Assembly (NCBI GenBank): GCA_944388175.1
Contig: CALXHR010000003.1
Location: 170,904 to 234,903 of the forward strand
DNA from: an uncultured Gemmiger sp.
Lineage (GTDB): Bacteria > Bacillota > Clostridia > Oscillospirales > Ruminococcaceae
Direction of reading: 5' to 3'
DNA length: 64,000 bases
Of the stretch, positions 8,177 through 17,014 are shown one piece after another. Numbering within the stretch: position 1 is the first letter of the stretch; each line of letters begins with the position of its first letter. A model generated the notes under the pieces. That model ran no database searches, was not told the DNA's origin, and saw only the letters and a list, made by a program, of their open reading frames with translations. The position numbers and the translations under genes were made by a program.

Positions 8177-9199
8177 TCAGGCACCGTAGATATAGTAGGG
8201 GTTCTGCCCGCTGTACAGGCTGCGGCGGTTCCACACGGTGTGGGTGGCCAGATACTCGGCCCAGGCGCGGTAACCGGACGCGTTGAAATGCACGCCGTCG
8301 CCCACCTGGTAGTCGTCGACCTGGCTGCCGTCCGAGGGGTTGGTCAGCACCTCGCGGATGTTGACAAAGTAGCAGCCCTTGCGCAGCGCCAGGTTGGCCA
8401 GCAGGTCGTTGACGGTATAGATGCGCGTGTTGTCCAGCCCGGGTTTGGTCTCGATGACGTTCTCCTGCACGCCGGGGATCGCCTGGATGTAGAAGATGAC
8501 GCCGGGGTTGAGCTGCTCGCGCAGCATATCGATCATACGCTCGTAATAGGCCAGGAAACTGTCCTCATTGCCCTGGCTGACCAGGTTGTTGGTGCCCACC
8601 AGGATATAGACGTAGTCCGGCTGGGTGGCCACAATGGCTTCCATCGGCGTTTCCTCGGCGCCGGTGACGGCGTTTTTCATCGCTGTGTTGTTGACGAAAC
8701 TGTTGACGCCGGCGCTGGTATAGGTGGCGTATTTTGCGCCGGGCAGGCCGGTGTTGTAGATGCCCAGGCCCGAGGCGATGCTGTCGCCCACAAAGGTGAC
8801 GGTGTTGAAGTACTGGTTGGTGACGGTGCCCAGCATCGGCACACCGATCATGCGGTGGTCGGTGTTGAGGTACTCGGTGTCAATGGTCTGCGTTACCGGG
8901 GTCGAGGTGTTCCACACCGCCGTATCCACCGCCTGCACAATGCGCTGCGGGCCCTCGCCCGTGACAGGTTCCGGCGTGGGGGACGGCGTAGGCGAAGGCG
9001 TGGGGGTGGCGCTTGTCTCCGGCGTCTGCGTCGGTTCCGCCGATACGGACGGCGCAGCCTGCGGCAGTTTGCCGTGGTACCGCCAGTACAGCCCCGCAGC
9101 TGCGCAGGCCAGCGCCAGCAGCACCAGGGTCGCCACGACCAGACGGCGTTTGCGGCGGCGTCTGGCATATTTGTTGCGGTAGGTATAAAAATCAGCCAT
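8177..9199 (-). CDS. Membrane-anchored SGNH/GDSL hydrolase
   Basis: A 340-residue protein with a very basic cytoplasmic N-terminus (KYARRRRKRR), one membrane segment at about residues 19-38 and an extracellular Pro/Thr-rich linker (TPSPTPSPTP, about residues 60-80). The outer domain is an SGNH hydrolase: block I FVGDSIASG with the catalytic Ser, a GTNN block III near residue 200, and DGVHFNASGY carrying the catalytic Asp and His near the C-terminus. Such proteins deacylate or transfer acyl groups on cell-wall polymers or glycans; the substrate here is unknown. The start at 9199 is chosen because GAGAG precedes it; an ATG eight codons upstream lacks a binding site. It has its own promoter and terminator. 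Confidence 0.85.
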   Translation of the reverse strand: MADFYTYRNKYARRRRKRRLVVATLVLLALACAAAGLYWRYHGKLPQAAPSVSAEPTQTPETSATPTPSPTPSPTPEPVTGEGPQRIVQAVDTAVWNTSTPVTQTIDTEYLNTDHRMIGVPMLGTVTNQYFNTVTFVGDSIASGLGIYNTGLPGAKYATYTSAGVNSFVNNTAMKNAVTGAEETPMEAIVATQPDYVYILVGTNNLVSQGNEDSFLAYYERMIDMLREQLNPGVIFYIQAIPGVQENVIETKPGLDNTRIYTVNDLLANLALRKGCYFVNIREVLTNPSDGSQVDDYQVGDGVHFNASGYRAWAEYLATHTVWNRRSLYSGQNPYYIYGA

Positions 9200-9240
9200 G
9201 TAAGCTCTCCCTGACAGGGTCAATCTTGCGATACGCGTTT

Positions 9241-9269
9241 ATTATACCGCGTTTGGCGGGCAGTGGCAA
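9241..9269 (-). promoter_or_regulatory. Sigma-A promoter of the SGNH hydrolase gene
   Basis: On the - strand TTGCCA (9264-9269), 17 bp, and a perfect TATAAT (9241-9246) lie 42 bases before the start codon. Confidence 0.85.
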
Positions 9270-9308
9270 GGGGCGGCGGGCAGCTTTTACAACTGCCGCC
9301 CCCGGCGT

Positions 9309-11063
9309 TCAACGCTTTTTCAACTGCGCTTCCAGCCCGGGGCGCGGCGTGACGTAGACGGTGGTGTAGACGTTGTACAGCACCATGCCGGGCTTGGCGC
9401 CGTTGGCTTTCCAGATGTTCTTGACCTCGGTGGTATCCACCGCCACCTTGGCCCCGGCGTTCTGGCTGGAATGCAGCACGGCCAGCTCGGCGGCTTCCTG
9501 CCTAGTGGCGTCGGGGATATCCAGCCCGCGGCTCATGACGACGCAGTGGCTGCCGGGGGCTTTTTGCACATGGAACCACAGGTCCTTGCCGCGGGCGGTA
9601 TGCAGCGTGAGTTTGTCGTTTTGTAAATTGTTGCGGCCCACCAGAATCTCGAACCCGTCGCTGGAGGTATAGCGCAGGAAATCGGCGGGTTTCTGGCGTT
9701 TGTCGCGCGGTTTGTAGTATTTCAGGTACCCCTGGCTCTTGAGTTCGGCGCGGATTTCGTTGAGGGCGGCCTCGCCGGGGGCGGTTTCGACCTCATACAG
9801 CACGGTGGCCAGGTATTCGATCTCGGCTTCGCCCTCCACCAGCAGCTTTTGCAGCATGGCGTGGGCGGTCTGCTTCTTTTTATAGTCCTTGAAATATTTC
9901 TGCGCGTTCTCGTTGGGGCCCAGGCGCGGGTCCAGCCGGATGGTGACATCCTCGCCGGTGTAGTAGTTCTGCACGGTTACCTGGCGGTCGCCCTTGTGCA
10001 TGGCCCACAGGTTTGCCTGCAGCAGTTCGCCGTACAGGCGCAGCGTGTCGGCCTTGCTGGACTGGGCCAGCTCCTCGCGCCGGGCGGCCTGCTTGCGCAC
10101 GGCGCGCTCGTGCATATTGTGCACGGCCTTGTACAGTTCGCGGCTTTTCTGGCGCAGGCGCTCGGCGCGGTCCTTGGTGGCGTAGTAATCCTCCAGCAGT
10201 TCGCTGTAGGTCGCGTACTGCGTCAGCAGAGCCTGCGCCCCGTACTGCCGCGGCACAAAAAAGCTGAACTCCACGGGTTTGGGCGCGCCGTCGGCCTGGG
10301 GCAGCCGCACCGCCGTGGGCGTGCCGCCGGCGGCGTGCTCCCGCTTGAGTTCGTGCAGCGCGGCGGTCAGCGCGGCGCGTTCTTCTTCCTTCAAGTCGCA
10401 GGCCAGGGCCGGGGTCTCGCCCAAAGCACGGCAGACGGCTTCCCGCATGACGATGGGCCCCACGCCCGACACCGTTTTGCCCAGCGCCGCGGCCACCGGC
10501 AGGTCTTTCTGGCAGGCGGCGGCCACCAGGTCGGCGGCGTCCGTTGCCAGAAAATCCGGCCGGGCCGGTTTGGGCGGCAGCGTGTAGGGCAGGCCCGGCA
10601 GCAGCTGGCGGACTTCGCTGTCCTCAAAATCCACGCGCTTGAGCGCGTCGATGATGCGGCCGTTTTGCACCAGCACGAGGTTGGAGTAGCGGCCCATCAG
10701 TTCAGCTGCCAGCGTGTTGGTGACCAGGTCGCCCATCTCGTTGGTGCAGCGGAAATCAAAATAGACGATGCGGTCGCCGGGTTCGCGCCGCAGCGCGATG
10801 AGCCGCCCACCCGTGAGGTGCTTGCGCAGCAGCATGCAGAAGCCCGGCGGCGTCAGCGGGTTTTCAAACGTTTCTTTCGTCAGGCAGACGCGGGCCGAAC
10901 CGCTGCGCGCCGACAACAGCAGCCGGAACGTATCGGTGCGGGTGCGCAGCGTCAGCACGACTTCGTCGCGCGTCGGCTCAAAGATTTTGTCGATCTTGGC
11001 GTCCAGCAGCGTTTTGTTCAGTTCGTCGGCGACAAGCGCCAGCGTGGCGGCATCCAGAGCCAT
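9309..11063 (-). CDS. rqcH: Ribosome-associated quality control protein RqcH (NFACT)
   Basis: This 584-residue NFACT family protein binds stalled 50S subunits and adds C-terminal alanine tails to unfinished peptides so that they are degraded. The NFACT-N domain covers about residues 1-200, a helical, charged middle region with coiled-coil character about 280-430 (ERLRQKSRELYKAVHNMHE), and the NFACT-R domain about 450-565, with VGRNNLQND and DLWFHVQKAPGSH. Older names are fibronectin-binding protein or FbpA. The ATG at 11063 has an AAGGAGAAC ribosome binding site. It is the last gene of a housekeeping cluster, only 12 bases after nif3. Confidence 0.95.
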   Translation of the reverse strand: MALDAATLALVADELNKTLLDAKIDKIFEPTRDEVVLTLRTRTDTFRLLLSARSGSARVCLTKETFENPLTPPGFCMLLRKHLTGGRLIALRREPGDRIVYFDFRCTNEMGDLVTNTLAAELMGRYSNLVLVQNGRIIDALKRVDFEDSEVRQLLPGLPYTLPPKPARPDFLATDAADLVAAACQKDLPVAAALGKTVSGVGPIVMREAVCRALGETPALACDLKEEERAALTAALHELKREHAAGGTPTAVRLPQADGAPKPVEFSFFVPRQYGAQALLTQYATYSELLEDYYATKDRAERLRQKSRELYKAVHNMHERAVRKQAARREELAQSSKADTLRLYGELLQANLWAMHKGDRQVTVQNYYTGEDVTIRLDPRLGPNENAQKYFKDYKKKQTAHAMLQKLLVEGEAEIEYLATVLYEVETAPGEAALNEIRAELKSQGYLKYYKPRDKRQKPADFLRYTSSDGFEILVGRNNLQNDKLTLHTARGKDLWFHVQKAPGSHCVVMSRGLDIPDATRQEAAELAVLHSSQNAGAKVAVDTTEVKNIWKANGAKPGMVLYNVYTTVYVTPRPGLEAQLKKR

Positions 11064-11075
11064 GGGGTTCTCCTT

Positions 11076-11828
11076 TTACAAGTAGGTATAGGGGTCGGTG
11101 TCGGCGGCGGCGTGGCGCACGGCCAGCTGCGGGAACGCCGCAGCCAGCCGCGCGGCCAGCACGTCGGCAATGGCATGCTCGGTGCCCCAGTGGCCGGCCA
11201 CGATGAGCCCGACGCCCTTTTGCTGCGCCAGCAGCGCAATGTGGTGCGCGCCCTCGCCGGTGACCAGGCAGTCGGCCCCCTCGTCGATGGCCTGCTGCAG
11301 GTAGCTGCCGCCCGCGCCGCTGACTTCGGCCAGGCAGGTCACGGACCGGCCGCCCGCAACATATTTGACGCCGCTGTGCAGCGTTTCGGCGCAATGGCGC
11401 GCCAGGGCTTCGACGGTGGTGGGTTGTACCGCGCCGATGCGGCCGCAGCCTTCGGCAAACGCGCGGCGGCCTTCGCGCGCGATGCCCAAGGCGTCGGCCA
11501 GCAGGTCGTTGACGCCGCCCTCGGCCGCGTCAAGGTTGGTGTGCATGCAGATGGCGGAGATGCCGTTTTGCAACAGCAGCGCCGGGACGTCGTCTGCCGC
11601 GATGCGCTTGAGCGCGTCAAAAATGACCGGGTGGTGGCTGACGATGAGCGTGCAGCCGGACGCGGCGGCTTCCCGCACGACGGCGGGGGTGATGTCGAGC
11701 GCCGTCAGCACGCCATCCACCGGGGCCCCGGCGTCGACGAGCAGGCCGACGTTGTCCCAACCGCAGGCCAGTTCCGGCGGGGCAAAGGCTTGCAGCTGCT
11801 GCAAAACCTCCTGTACAGTCACAGACAT
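11076..11828 (-). CDS. Nif3-like dinuclear metal center protein
   Basis: A 250-residue NIF3/YqfO family protein without the extra central insert seen in Bacillus YqfO. Metal ligands expected for the family are visible: the paired His in IVSHHP near residue 65, His and Asp in CMHTNLD near residue 100, and the C-terminal GHWGTEHA segment near residue 215. The biochemical role is unsettled; it has been linked to GTP cyclohydrolase-like activity and iron handling. It starts inside the last ten bases of trmK with a GGAGG site, and the trmK-nif3 pairing is conserved across Firmicutes. Confidence 0.92.
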   Translation of the reverse strand: MSVTVQEVLQQLQAFAPPELACGWDNVGLLVDAGAPVDGVLTALDITPAVVREAAASGCTLIVSHHPVIFDALKRIAADDVPALLLQNGISAICMHTNLDAAEGGVNDLLADALGIAREGRRAFAEGCGRIGAVQPTTVEALARHCAETLHSGVKYVAGGRSVTCLAEVSGAGGSYLQQAIDEGADCLVTGEGAHHIALLAQQKGVGLIVAGHWGTEHAIADVLAARLAAAFPQLAVRHAAADTDPYTYL

Positions 11829-12478
11829 GAGCGTTCCTCCAGTTCCAAAATCAGGGCGTCCACCGCGTCGGCTTCGGAGCCGGGCGGCAGGCCGCGGCGG
11901 TATTTTTTGAGCTTGGCGTTCTGCTGCGCGCAGTAGGCGGCAAAACCGGGCTGCCCGGCCGTTTGGCCGCACAGACATTCGAGGCCGTCCGGCTCGTGCG
12001 CCGCGCCGGTATAGCGGGCGTTCATGACGGCGTACCACCGCCCGGCCGCCTGGCACAGCGTTTCGCCCGCCAGTGCAAAGCCGCGGCGCGCCAGCCAGCG
12101 GCGCAGCACGCTGTGCTTGGTGGCCGGCACCAGCACCAGGTTGTAGCGCGCGTCGAACACCCAGGGGGCGGCTTCCAGAATTTCCATGATGGTCTCGGCC
12201 CCCATACCGGCGATGATGAGGTCGTCGGCTTCGCCGGGGTGCAGCACCGAAAGCCCGCTGCCCAGCCGGCACTGCACTTTGTCCCCGTAGGGCGCGCAGC
12301 GCTGGCGGGCTTTGGCCAGCGGGTCGGGGCGCAGGTCGCACGCCAAAACAAGCGGGCAGCGACCGCTGCCCGCCAGTGCGGCGCTTAATTTGCCGTGGTC
12401 GCAGCCGATATCCGCCGCGACGTGCCCCGGCCGCACATAGCGGAACGCCGCCGCCAGGCGGGCGTCCAGCCGCGGCAC
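11819..12478 (-). CDS. trmK: tRNA (adenine-22-N1)-methyltransferase TrmK
   Basis: The 219-residue protein is a class I SAM-dependent methyltransferase. The SAM-binding glycine motif is HVAADIGCDHGKL near residue 20; the catalytic-domain IIAGMGAETIMEIL segment near residue 90 is characteristic of TrmK, which methylates A22 of tRNA. A helical C-terminal domain follows. The only start that fits the family length is GTG at 12478, one base after the stop of the DUF1858 gene, which implies translational coupling. The long open frame upstream is the shadow of that gene. Confidence 0.92.
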   Translation of the reverse strand: MPRLDARLAAAFRYVRPGHVAADIGCDHGKLSAALAGSGRCPLVLACDLRPDPLAKARQRCAPYGDKVQCRLGSGLSVLHPGEADDLIIAGMGAETIMEILEAAPWVFDARYNLVLVPATKHSVLRRWLARRGFALAGETLCQAAGRWYAVMNARYTGAAHEPDGLECLCGQTAGQPGFAAYCAQQNAKLKKYRRGLPPGSEADAVDALILELEERSCL

Positions 12479-12479
12479 G

Positions 12480-12686
12480 TTACTGGCGGCCAAAATACTC
12501 GTTGAGCTGGGCCACCAGCGCGTCGGCATCGACGCCGTGCACGGCACAGGCCTGCTCGACGGTTTCGCCATGGGCGGCCATGCAGCCCAGGCAGTGCATG
12601 CCGGTGGCCAGGAAGATGGGCACGCAGCCCTGGGCGGGGTCGTTGTTGAGGATTTCGGCAATGATGGTATCTTTGGTAACAGTCAT
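12480..12686 (-). CDS. DUF1858 small cysteine-motif protein
   Basis: A 68-residue DUF1858 protein. The core is MHCLGCMAA, a CxxC-like pair, following a short helix-strand segment (IIAEILNNDP). This domain is common in anaerobes, either alone or fused to redox enzymes, and is presumed to take part in electron transfer or metal binding; the exact role is not known. The start at 12686 has an AAAGGA site. It is the first gene of the DUF1858-trmK-nif3-rqcH run and its stop codon almost touches the trmK start. Confidence 0.85.
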   Translation of the reverse strand: MTVTKDTIIAEILNNDPAQGCVPIFLATGMHCLGCMAAHGETVEQACAVHGVDADALVAQLNEYFGRQ

Positions 12687-12718
12687 GGCAGTACGTTCCT
12701 TTCTGGTAAAAAGTAGTT

Positions 12719-14980
12719 TTATGATACCGGCTGCCAGGCGGCGTACAGCGCAAAGCCTTGCAGCTGGGTCAACAAAGTCAGCAACGCCACGGCCAGCGCC
12801 GCCCCATGGGCAGCGCTGCGGCGCAGGGTTACCAGGCGCTGGGCCCACAACAGCAGCAGCGCCAGCGGCAGCACCGGCAGCAGGTAACGCCCCTGCATGC
12901 CGAACAGCGTCTGGTAGTTGATGGGCGTCCAGTTGAGCGCCGCGGCCAGCACAGCCAGCGCCACGCAGGCCAGAATGCCCGCCGTGCCCCATGCCATGCG
13001 GCGGCCCAGGGGGGCGCTTTCCGCTGTGGGCAGGGCGGCCGCCAGCAGCGCCAGCATCAGCCCGACGCCCAGCAGCCAGCTGACGTCGATGCGGTAGACG
13101 ATGGGTTCGCCCAGCGTCGTGCCCAGCAGCCCCTGCAGCCACAGCGCGCCCTGCTCGGGCAGGGTACGCAGCAACAGTTTGAGCGTAGCGGGCAGGTTGC
13201 GGCAGATATACCCGAACGAGAAAGTCCACACCGAATCGCCGTTGGGCTGCACCTGCAGCAGCTGGTCGGGCGTCAGGCCGCCGCCCATGCGGGAAAACAC
13301 GAACAGCCCCGCCGCGGCGGCCAACACCATGGCCACCGCCACGCCGCGCCAGAACGAGCGCCGTTTGCCGGCATCGGCCCGCACGCGCAGGTACAGCGCG
13401 CAGAGCGCCGCCAGCGCCCCGGCCGCCACCACCGTGCCGCCAACCAGCAGTGCGGTGTTCATATCGCGCGCGGCATAGCCCAGCGCCTGCGCGTTGGCCG
13501 CCGCCCACAGGGCAGCCGCCAGCGCCAGCACCGCCGCCTGCACCAGGCGGCCCGGGCGGACCGAAACGCCATGCAGCGAGACCGCAGCCCCTGCGGGGGC
13601 GCGGCGCGGGTCAAGGTGCTTCGGCGGGATGGCCAGGCACAGCAACACCACCGGCAGGTAGATCGCTTTGGCCGGGGCCACTGCGGCCCCCAGCAGTACC
13701 AGCAGCGCCAGTTGCCAGCGCCTGCCTGGCTGCGCGCGCAGCGAAAGGCACAGCGCCGTGAACAGGAACACCGTGCCCAGCACGGCGGCGTCGGGTGAAA
13801 GGCTGGCTGCCAGCTGCAACGGCATGGGCAGCAGCGCCACGGCGGCCAGCAGGCCCCGCAGCGCGGCGGGCGCCAGCGCCACGGCCGCCGCCGCCAGTGC
13901 CAGGTACAACAGCAGGTTGGCGGTGCGGCCCCAGTCCAGCATGGTGTAGAAGTTTTTGCCCAGGCTGCGCGCCAGCCGGATGCCGGCCGCCTGCGCCCAG
14001 TAGCTGCCGCTGCCCTGCCCGGCGTCGGCGTCGCTGATTTCGGTCAGCGTATCGGGCCCGCCGGGCGCGCTTGGCCGGGCCTGGGCCTGCGCTTTGTAGG
14101 CAAAAATGCCGATCTCACCGGTTTTGGTGGCAAAATACGGCGCGTCGCAGCTGCGCACCAGCAGTTTGCCGCCCTGCGACGTCGTCTGCCCGCCCCAGGC
14201 GCTGGCCAGCTCATACGCGGCGGCCAGGTGGGTGTATTCGTCGGGCGCGACGAGGGCGGGCGTGACGCGCAGAAAGCCCAGCCCCAAAAGCAGCCCGGCC
14301 GCGGCGACCAGCAGCGCCAGCGGCGCATGCAGCACCGCCAGAAACACTGCCGCAAAGGCGGCCGCCGCCAACGGCAGGGCCAGCTGCGCGGCCAGCGCGG
14401 CCGGCCAGCTGCCGGAATAATCGCGCACGCGCTGGATTGCCAGCGTGGCGTCCAGCGCCGGCGCGCCGTCCGCCCCGCTATACAGCGGCATACCGTCCAC
14501 TTCGCCCTCGCTGGCCCACAGGCCCAGCGGGCCGTCCCACGGCACAGCGTTGTACAGGTGCACGGTCAGCGTTTCGTCCTGCGCAACCACATAGGGGCGC
14601 TCGGTCGTGAACTCGGTAAACGTATCGTTGAAGATGTTCAAAAAATTGCCGGCGCTTTGCAGCAGCTGCTCGCCCTGCGCATTGTAGACATCCACCATCA
14701 CCATGCCGGATTTATACAGCTGGTCATGGGTACTGAACCGCAGCCGCACGCCGTAAAACGCCTGCCCGGCTTTGAGGGGGATCTGCTGGGTCAACCCTTC
14801 TTCCGGCAGGTCGATGACCTGGGTGTAATCGTCGTTGAGGATCTCGTACACCGGCTGGCCGCCCAGACGCTGCTGCAGGTCGTAACCAACCCAGCGGCAG
14901 GCCAGCCAGACGGCCCCCGCCGCCAGCAGCGCCGCCAGCAGGGCGGCCAACGCCCGGTGTGCGCGCAAAAATGGGAACAT
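12719..14980 (-). CDS. DUF2142 polytopic membrane protein
   Basis: A 753-residue membrane protein with about 11-12 hydrophobic segments, including one at the extreme N-terminus and a cluster in the C-terminal half. The PDEYTHLAAAYELA motif near residue 255 is the DUF2142 hallmark and resembles the acidic first-loop motif of GT-C glycosyltransferases, with a large extracytoplasmic domain at about residues 40-190. It probably transfers sugars from polyprenyl-phosphate donors to envelope polymers. The start at 14980 follows GGCGAGAG; an ATG seven codons upstream is possible but lacks a binding site. It lies between a second GT-C-like protein and the DUF1858 operon on the same strand. Confidence 0.82.
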   Translation of the reverse strand: MFPFLRAHRALAALLAALLAAGAVWLACRWVGYDLQQRLGGQPVYEILNDDYTQVIDLPEEGLTQQIPLKAGQAFYGVRLRFSTHDQLYKSGMVMVDVYNAQGEQLLQSAGNFLNIFNDTFTEFTTERPYVVAQDETLTVHLYNAVPWDGPLGLWASEGEVDGMPLYSGADGAPALDATLAIQRVRDYSGSWPAALAAQLALPLAAAAFAAVFLAVLHAPLALLVAAAGLLLGLGFLRVTPALVAPDEYTHLAAAYELASAWGGQTTSQGGKLLVRSCDAPYFATKTGEIGIFAYKAQAQARPSAPGGPDTLTEISDADAGQGSGSYWAQAAGIRLARSLGKNFYTMLDWGRTANLLLYLALAAAAVALAPAALRGLLAAVALLPMPLQLAASLSPDAAVLGTVFLFTALCLSLRAQPGRRWQLALLVLLGAAVAPAKAIYLPVVLLCLAIPPKHLDPRRAPAGAAVSLHGVSVRPGRLVQAAVLALAAALWAAANAQALGYAARDMNTALLVGGTVVAAGALAALCALYLRVRADAGKRRSFWRGVAVAMVLAAAAGLFVFSRMGGGLTPDQLLQVQPNGDSVWTFSFGYICRNLPATLKLLLRTLPEQGALWLQGLLGTTLGEPIVYRIDVSWLLGVGLMLALLAAALPTAESAPLGRRMAWGTAGILACVALAVLAAALNWTPINYQTLFGMQGRYLLPVLPLALLLLWAQRLVTLRRSAAHGAALAVALLTLLTQLQGFALYAAWQPVS

Positions 14981-15054
14981 CCGGCTCTCGCCGCCTTTCA
15001 TACAGGATTTGCAGGGCCAGCCTGATTATACCGCAACGGCGGCAAAAGCGCAAA

Positions 15055-16503
15055 TCAACCCTGTTTCTGGTAGAGGTACCAGGTCACTTCGCCCTCGCCG
15101 CCGTCGTAACGGCAGGCGTCGATGCAGGCATATTGCGGGAACCGTTCCTGCAAATTGCCGGCCAGCGCCACGGCAAAGTCGACGGCGCCGCTTTCCAGCA
15201 GGGTGTCCTGCTCCTGCCACTGGTCTTGCAGCGGCATGTTGGTGATGCAGAAATACCGGCAGGGCGGCAGCAGCCCGGCGGCCGTGTAAAAACCGCCGTC
15301 CAGCGTGCCGTAATTGAGCAAACTTGCGCCCGGCACGGCGTTGATGCACGCCGCAAAGCGGTTTTGCGGCAGCGTACCGGCCGCGCGGCTGCGCAAGGCG
15401 CGGTTGGGGCTGGCCACCGCGCAGGCCAGCGCCGCGGCTGCCAACGCCAGCCAGGGCGCGGCCGTGCGCAGCGCACGGCCGCGCGGCAACCGCGCCGCCC
15501 CGGCCGCCAGCGGTGCCAACCCCAGCGGTGCAAAGACCGCCAGCACCAGCCCGTAATAGACGAGGTACCCGCCCGCCAGGCTCGTCAGCGCCAGGCCCAC
15601 CGCCAGCGCGCAGGCCCAGCCGGCCGCCGCACGGCGGCCGGTGCACAGCGCCCAGACCAGGAACAGCGCAAACAGCGCCGCCCCGGGCAGCGCATCGCGC
15701 ACCGCCCACCAAAGATGCTGCGCCAGCGCGGCCGGGCCGCCGCTGTTGCCGGTGTACAGGAACAGGTTATCATAAAAATAGGCGGTGAACCAGTCCCCCA
15801 GCGCGCCGTGCACGCCAAAGTAGACGGCCCACGGCAGCGTGGCTAGCGCCATGCCGCCCAGGCAGGCCCCGCAGCTTTGGGCCAGCGCGCGGCCCCAGCC
15901 GCGGCGCGCGTACAGCGCCGCCAGCAACAGCACCCATACCAGGTAGAACCCCAGCACCGTATATTTGAGCCACAGCGCGCACCCGGCCAAAAAGCCCTGC
16001 AGCGCTACGGTGGGCAGCGGCATGCGACGCCCGGTTTGTACAACGCGCAGGCCGCCGTACAGCGCCGCCGCCAAAAACGGCAGCAGAAACTCCTCGGCGC
16101 TGCCGCCGTGGGAAAACGCCCGCCCCGCCGCGATGGCGGCCGCGGGCAGCGCCGCCCACGCCGGGTGCAGCGCGCGGCCGCACAGCAGCGACGCCGTGCG
16201 CACCCCCAGCGCCAGAAACAGCGCGAAAGAGAGCACTTCCAGCGCAAAAACGCCGGTAAACCCGGTGCGGTCGGCCAGCGACCCCAGCCCGTACAGCAGG
16301 TAGAGCACCGGGCCTTTGTGGTCGAACACGTCGCGGTACAGCACTTTGCCGCGAAACATCGCCTTGCCCATGGTATAAAAGATGTTGGCGTCCATCCAGT
16401 CGTTGAGCGCGAACAGCGGCGACGATTTGCTGCACAGCAGCAGGGCCGCGGCGGCTATGGCCAGATACCACAGCGCCCGTTTGGTTTTTGCCTGCCAGGC
16501 CAA
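15055..16503 (-). CDS. GT-C type membrane glycosyltransferase
   Basis: A 482-residue polytopic protein with about ten membrane segments. The motif RDVFDHKGPVLYLLYGLG near residue 60 is typical of the ArnT/PMT-like GT39/GT83 group, with the acidic residue in the first extracytoplasmic loop, and the C-terminal 90 residues form a soluble extracytoplasmic domain. It likely uses a polyprenyl-phosphate sugar donor. There is no good ATG: a GTG at 16512 sits directly against the AGGGGG site, whereas a TTG at 16503 has ideal eight-base spacing, so I use the TTG. It is followed by the DUF2142 gene after 74 bases and may be co-transcribed with it. Confidence 0.8.
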   Translation of the reverse strand: MAWQAKTKRALWYLAIAAAALLLCSKSSPLFALNDWMDANIFYTMGKAMFRGKVLYRDVFDHKGPVLYLLYGLGSLADRTGFTGVFALEVLSFALFLALGVRTASLLCGRALHPAWAALPAAAIAAGRAFSHGGSAEEFLLPFLAAALYGGLRVVQTGRRMPLPTVALQGFLAGCALWLKYTVLGFYLVWVLLLAALYARRGWGRALAQSCGACLGGMALATLPWAVYFGVHGALGDWFTAYFYDNLFLYTGNSGGPAALAQHLWWAVRDALPGAALFALFLVWALCTGRRAAAGWACALAVGLALTSLAGGYLVYYGLVLAVFAPLGLAPLAAGAARLPRGRALRTAAPWLALAAAALACAVASPNRALRSRAAGTLPQNRFAACINAVPGASLLNYGTLDGGFYTAAGLLPPCRYFCITNMPLQDQWQEQDTLLESGAVDFAVALAGNLQERFPQYACIDACRYDGGEGEVTWYLYQKQG

Positions 16504-16514
16504 CCCGCACACCC

Positions 16515-16556
16515 CCTAAAACAAACCGCGTCCCGGTCCGCTGGACCGGGGCGCGG
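16515..16556 (-). terminator. Terminator after the zinc-ribbon gene
   Basis: On the - strand a 14-bp nearly perfect GC stem (16543-16556 with 16526-16539) is followed by TTTGTTTT, stopping transcription from the zinc-ribbon gene before the membrane glycosyltransferase. Confidence 0.75.
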
Positions 16557-16596
16557 CGTGGAAATCAAACTTGCGTTACACGTACAGGCGCGTAAA

Positions 16597-16875
16597 TCAG
16601 CCGTTCTCTTTCATCTGGGCGAAGCACTCGCTGCAATAGACCGGGCGGTCCTCACGCGGCTGGAACGGCACCTTGCAGGCTTTGCCGCAGTTGGCACAGA
16701 CAGCGTCAAACATCTGGCGCTCGCCGCGGGTGGCGTTCTTGCGGGCATCGCGGCAGGGCTTGCAGCGCTGGGGCTGGTTCTCGAAACCACGGCTGGCGTA
16801 GAACTCCTGCTCGCCGGCGGTCCAGACGAACTCTTTGCCGCAATCCTTGCATACCAAAGTCTTGTCTTCGAACAT
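16597..16875 (-). CDS. Zinc-ribbon domain protein
   Basis: A 92-residue protein with repeated paired cysteines: LVCKDCGKEF near residue 8, RCKPCRDARK near residue 40, AVCANCGKAC near residue 60 and VYCSECF near the C-terminus. The first half matches the probable zinc-binding domain family found widely in Clostridia, and the second pair looks like a CxxCx ribbon of the type seen in RNA polymerase or ribosome-associated small proteins. Function is unknown; a nucleic-acid or stress role is a guess. The ATG at 16875 has a GGAGAT site; the open frame upstream has no better start. Confidence 0.8.
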   Translation of the reverse strand: MFEDKTLVCKDCGKEFVWTAGEQEFYASRGFENQPQRCKPCRDARKNATRGERQMFDAVCANCGKACKVPFQPREDRPVYCSECFAQMKENG

Positions 16876-17014
16876 AATGGGTATCTCCTCTGTTTGTATT
16901 TGCCCGCGGAAGAATCTAAACCAACGCATATGGAATGGACCAACGAACTGATTTTAGGCGCTACTGGGGGCAGGTTGATATATGACCAGGCAGATGCCTA
17001 GATCCAAAGTCGGC

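Noticed and set aside
12480-13508. A 342-codon - strand frame joining DUF1858 to antisense-frame DUF2142 sequence
   Set aside because: Only the last 68 codons have a ribosome binding site and a known domain; the rest is the wrong frame of the DUF2142 gene.
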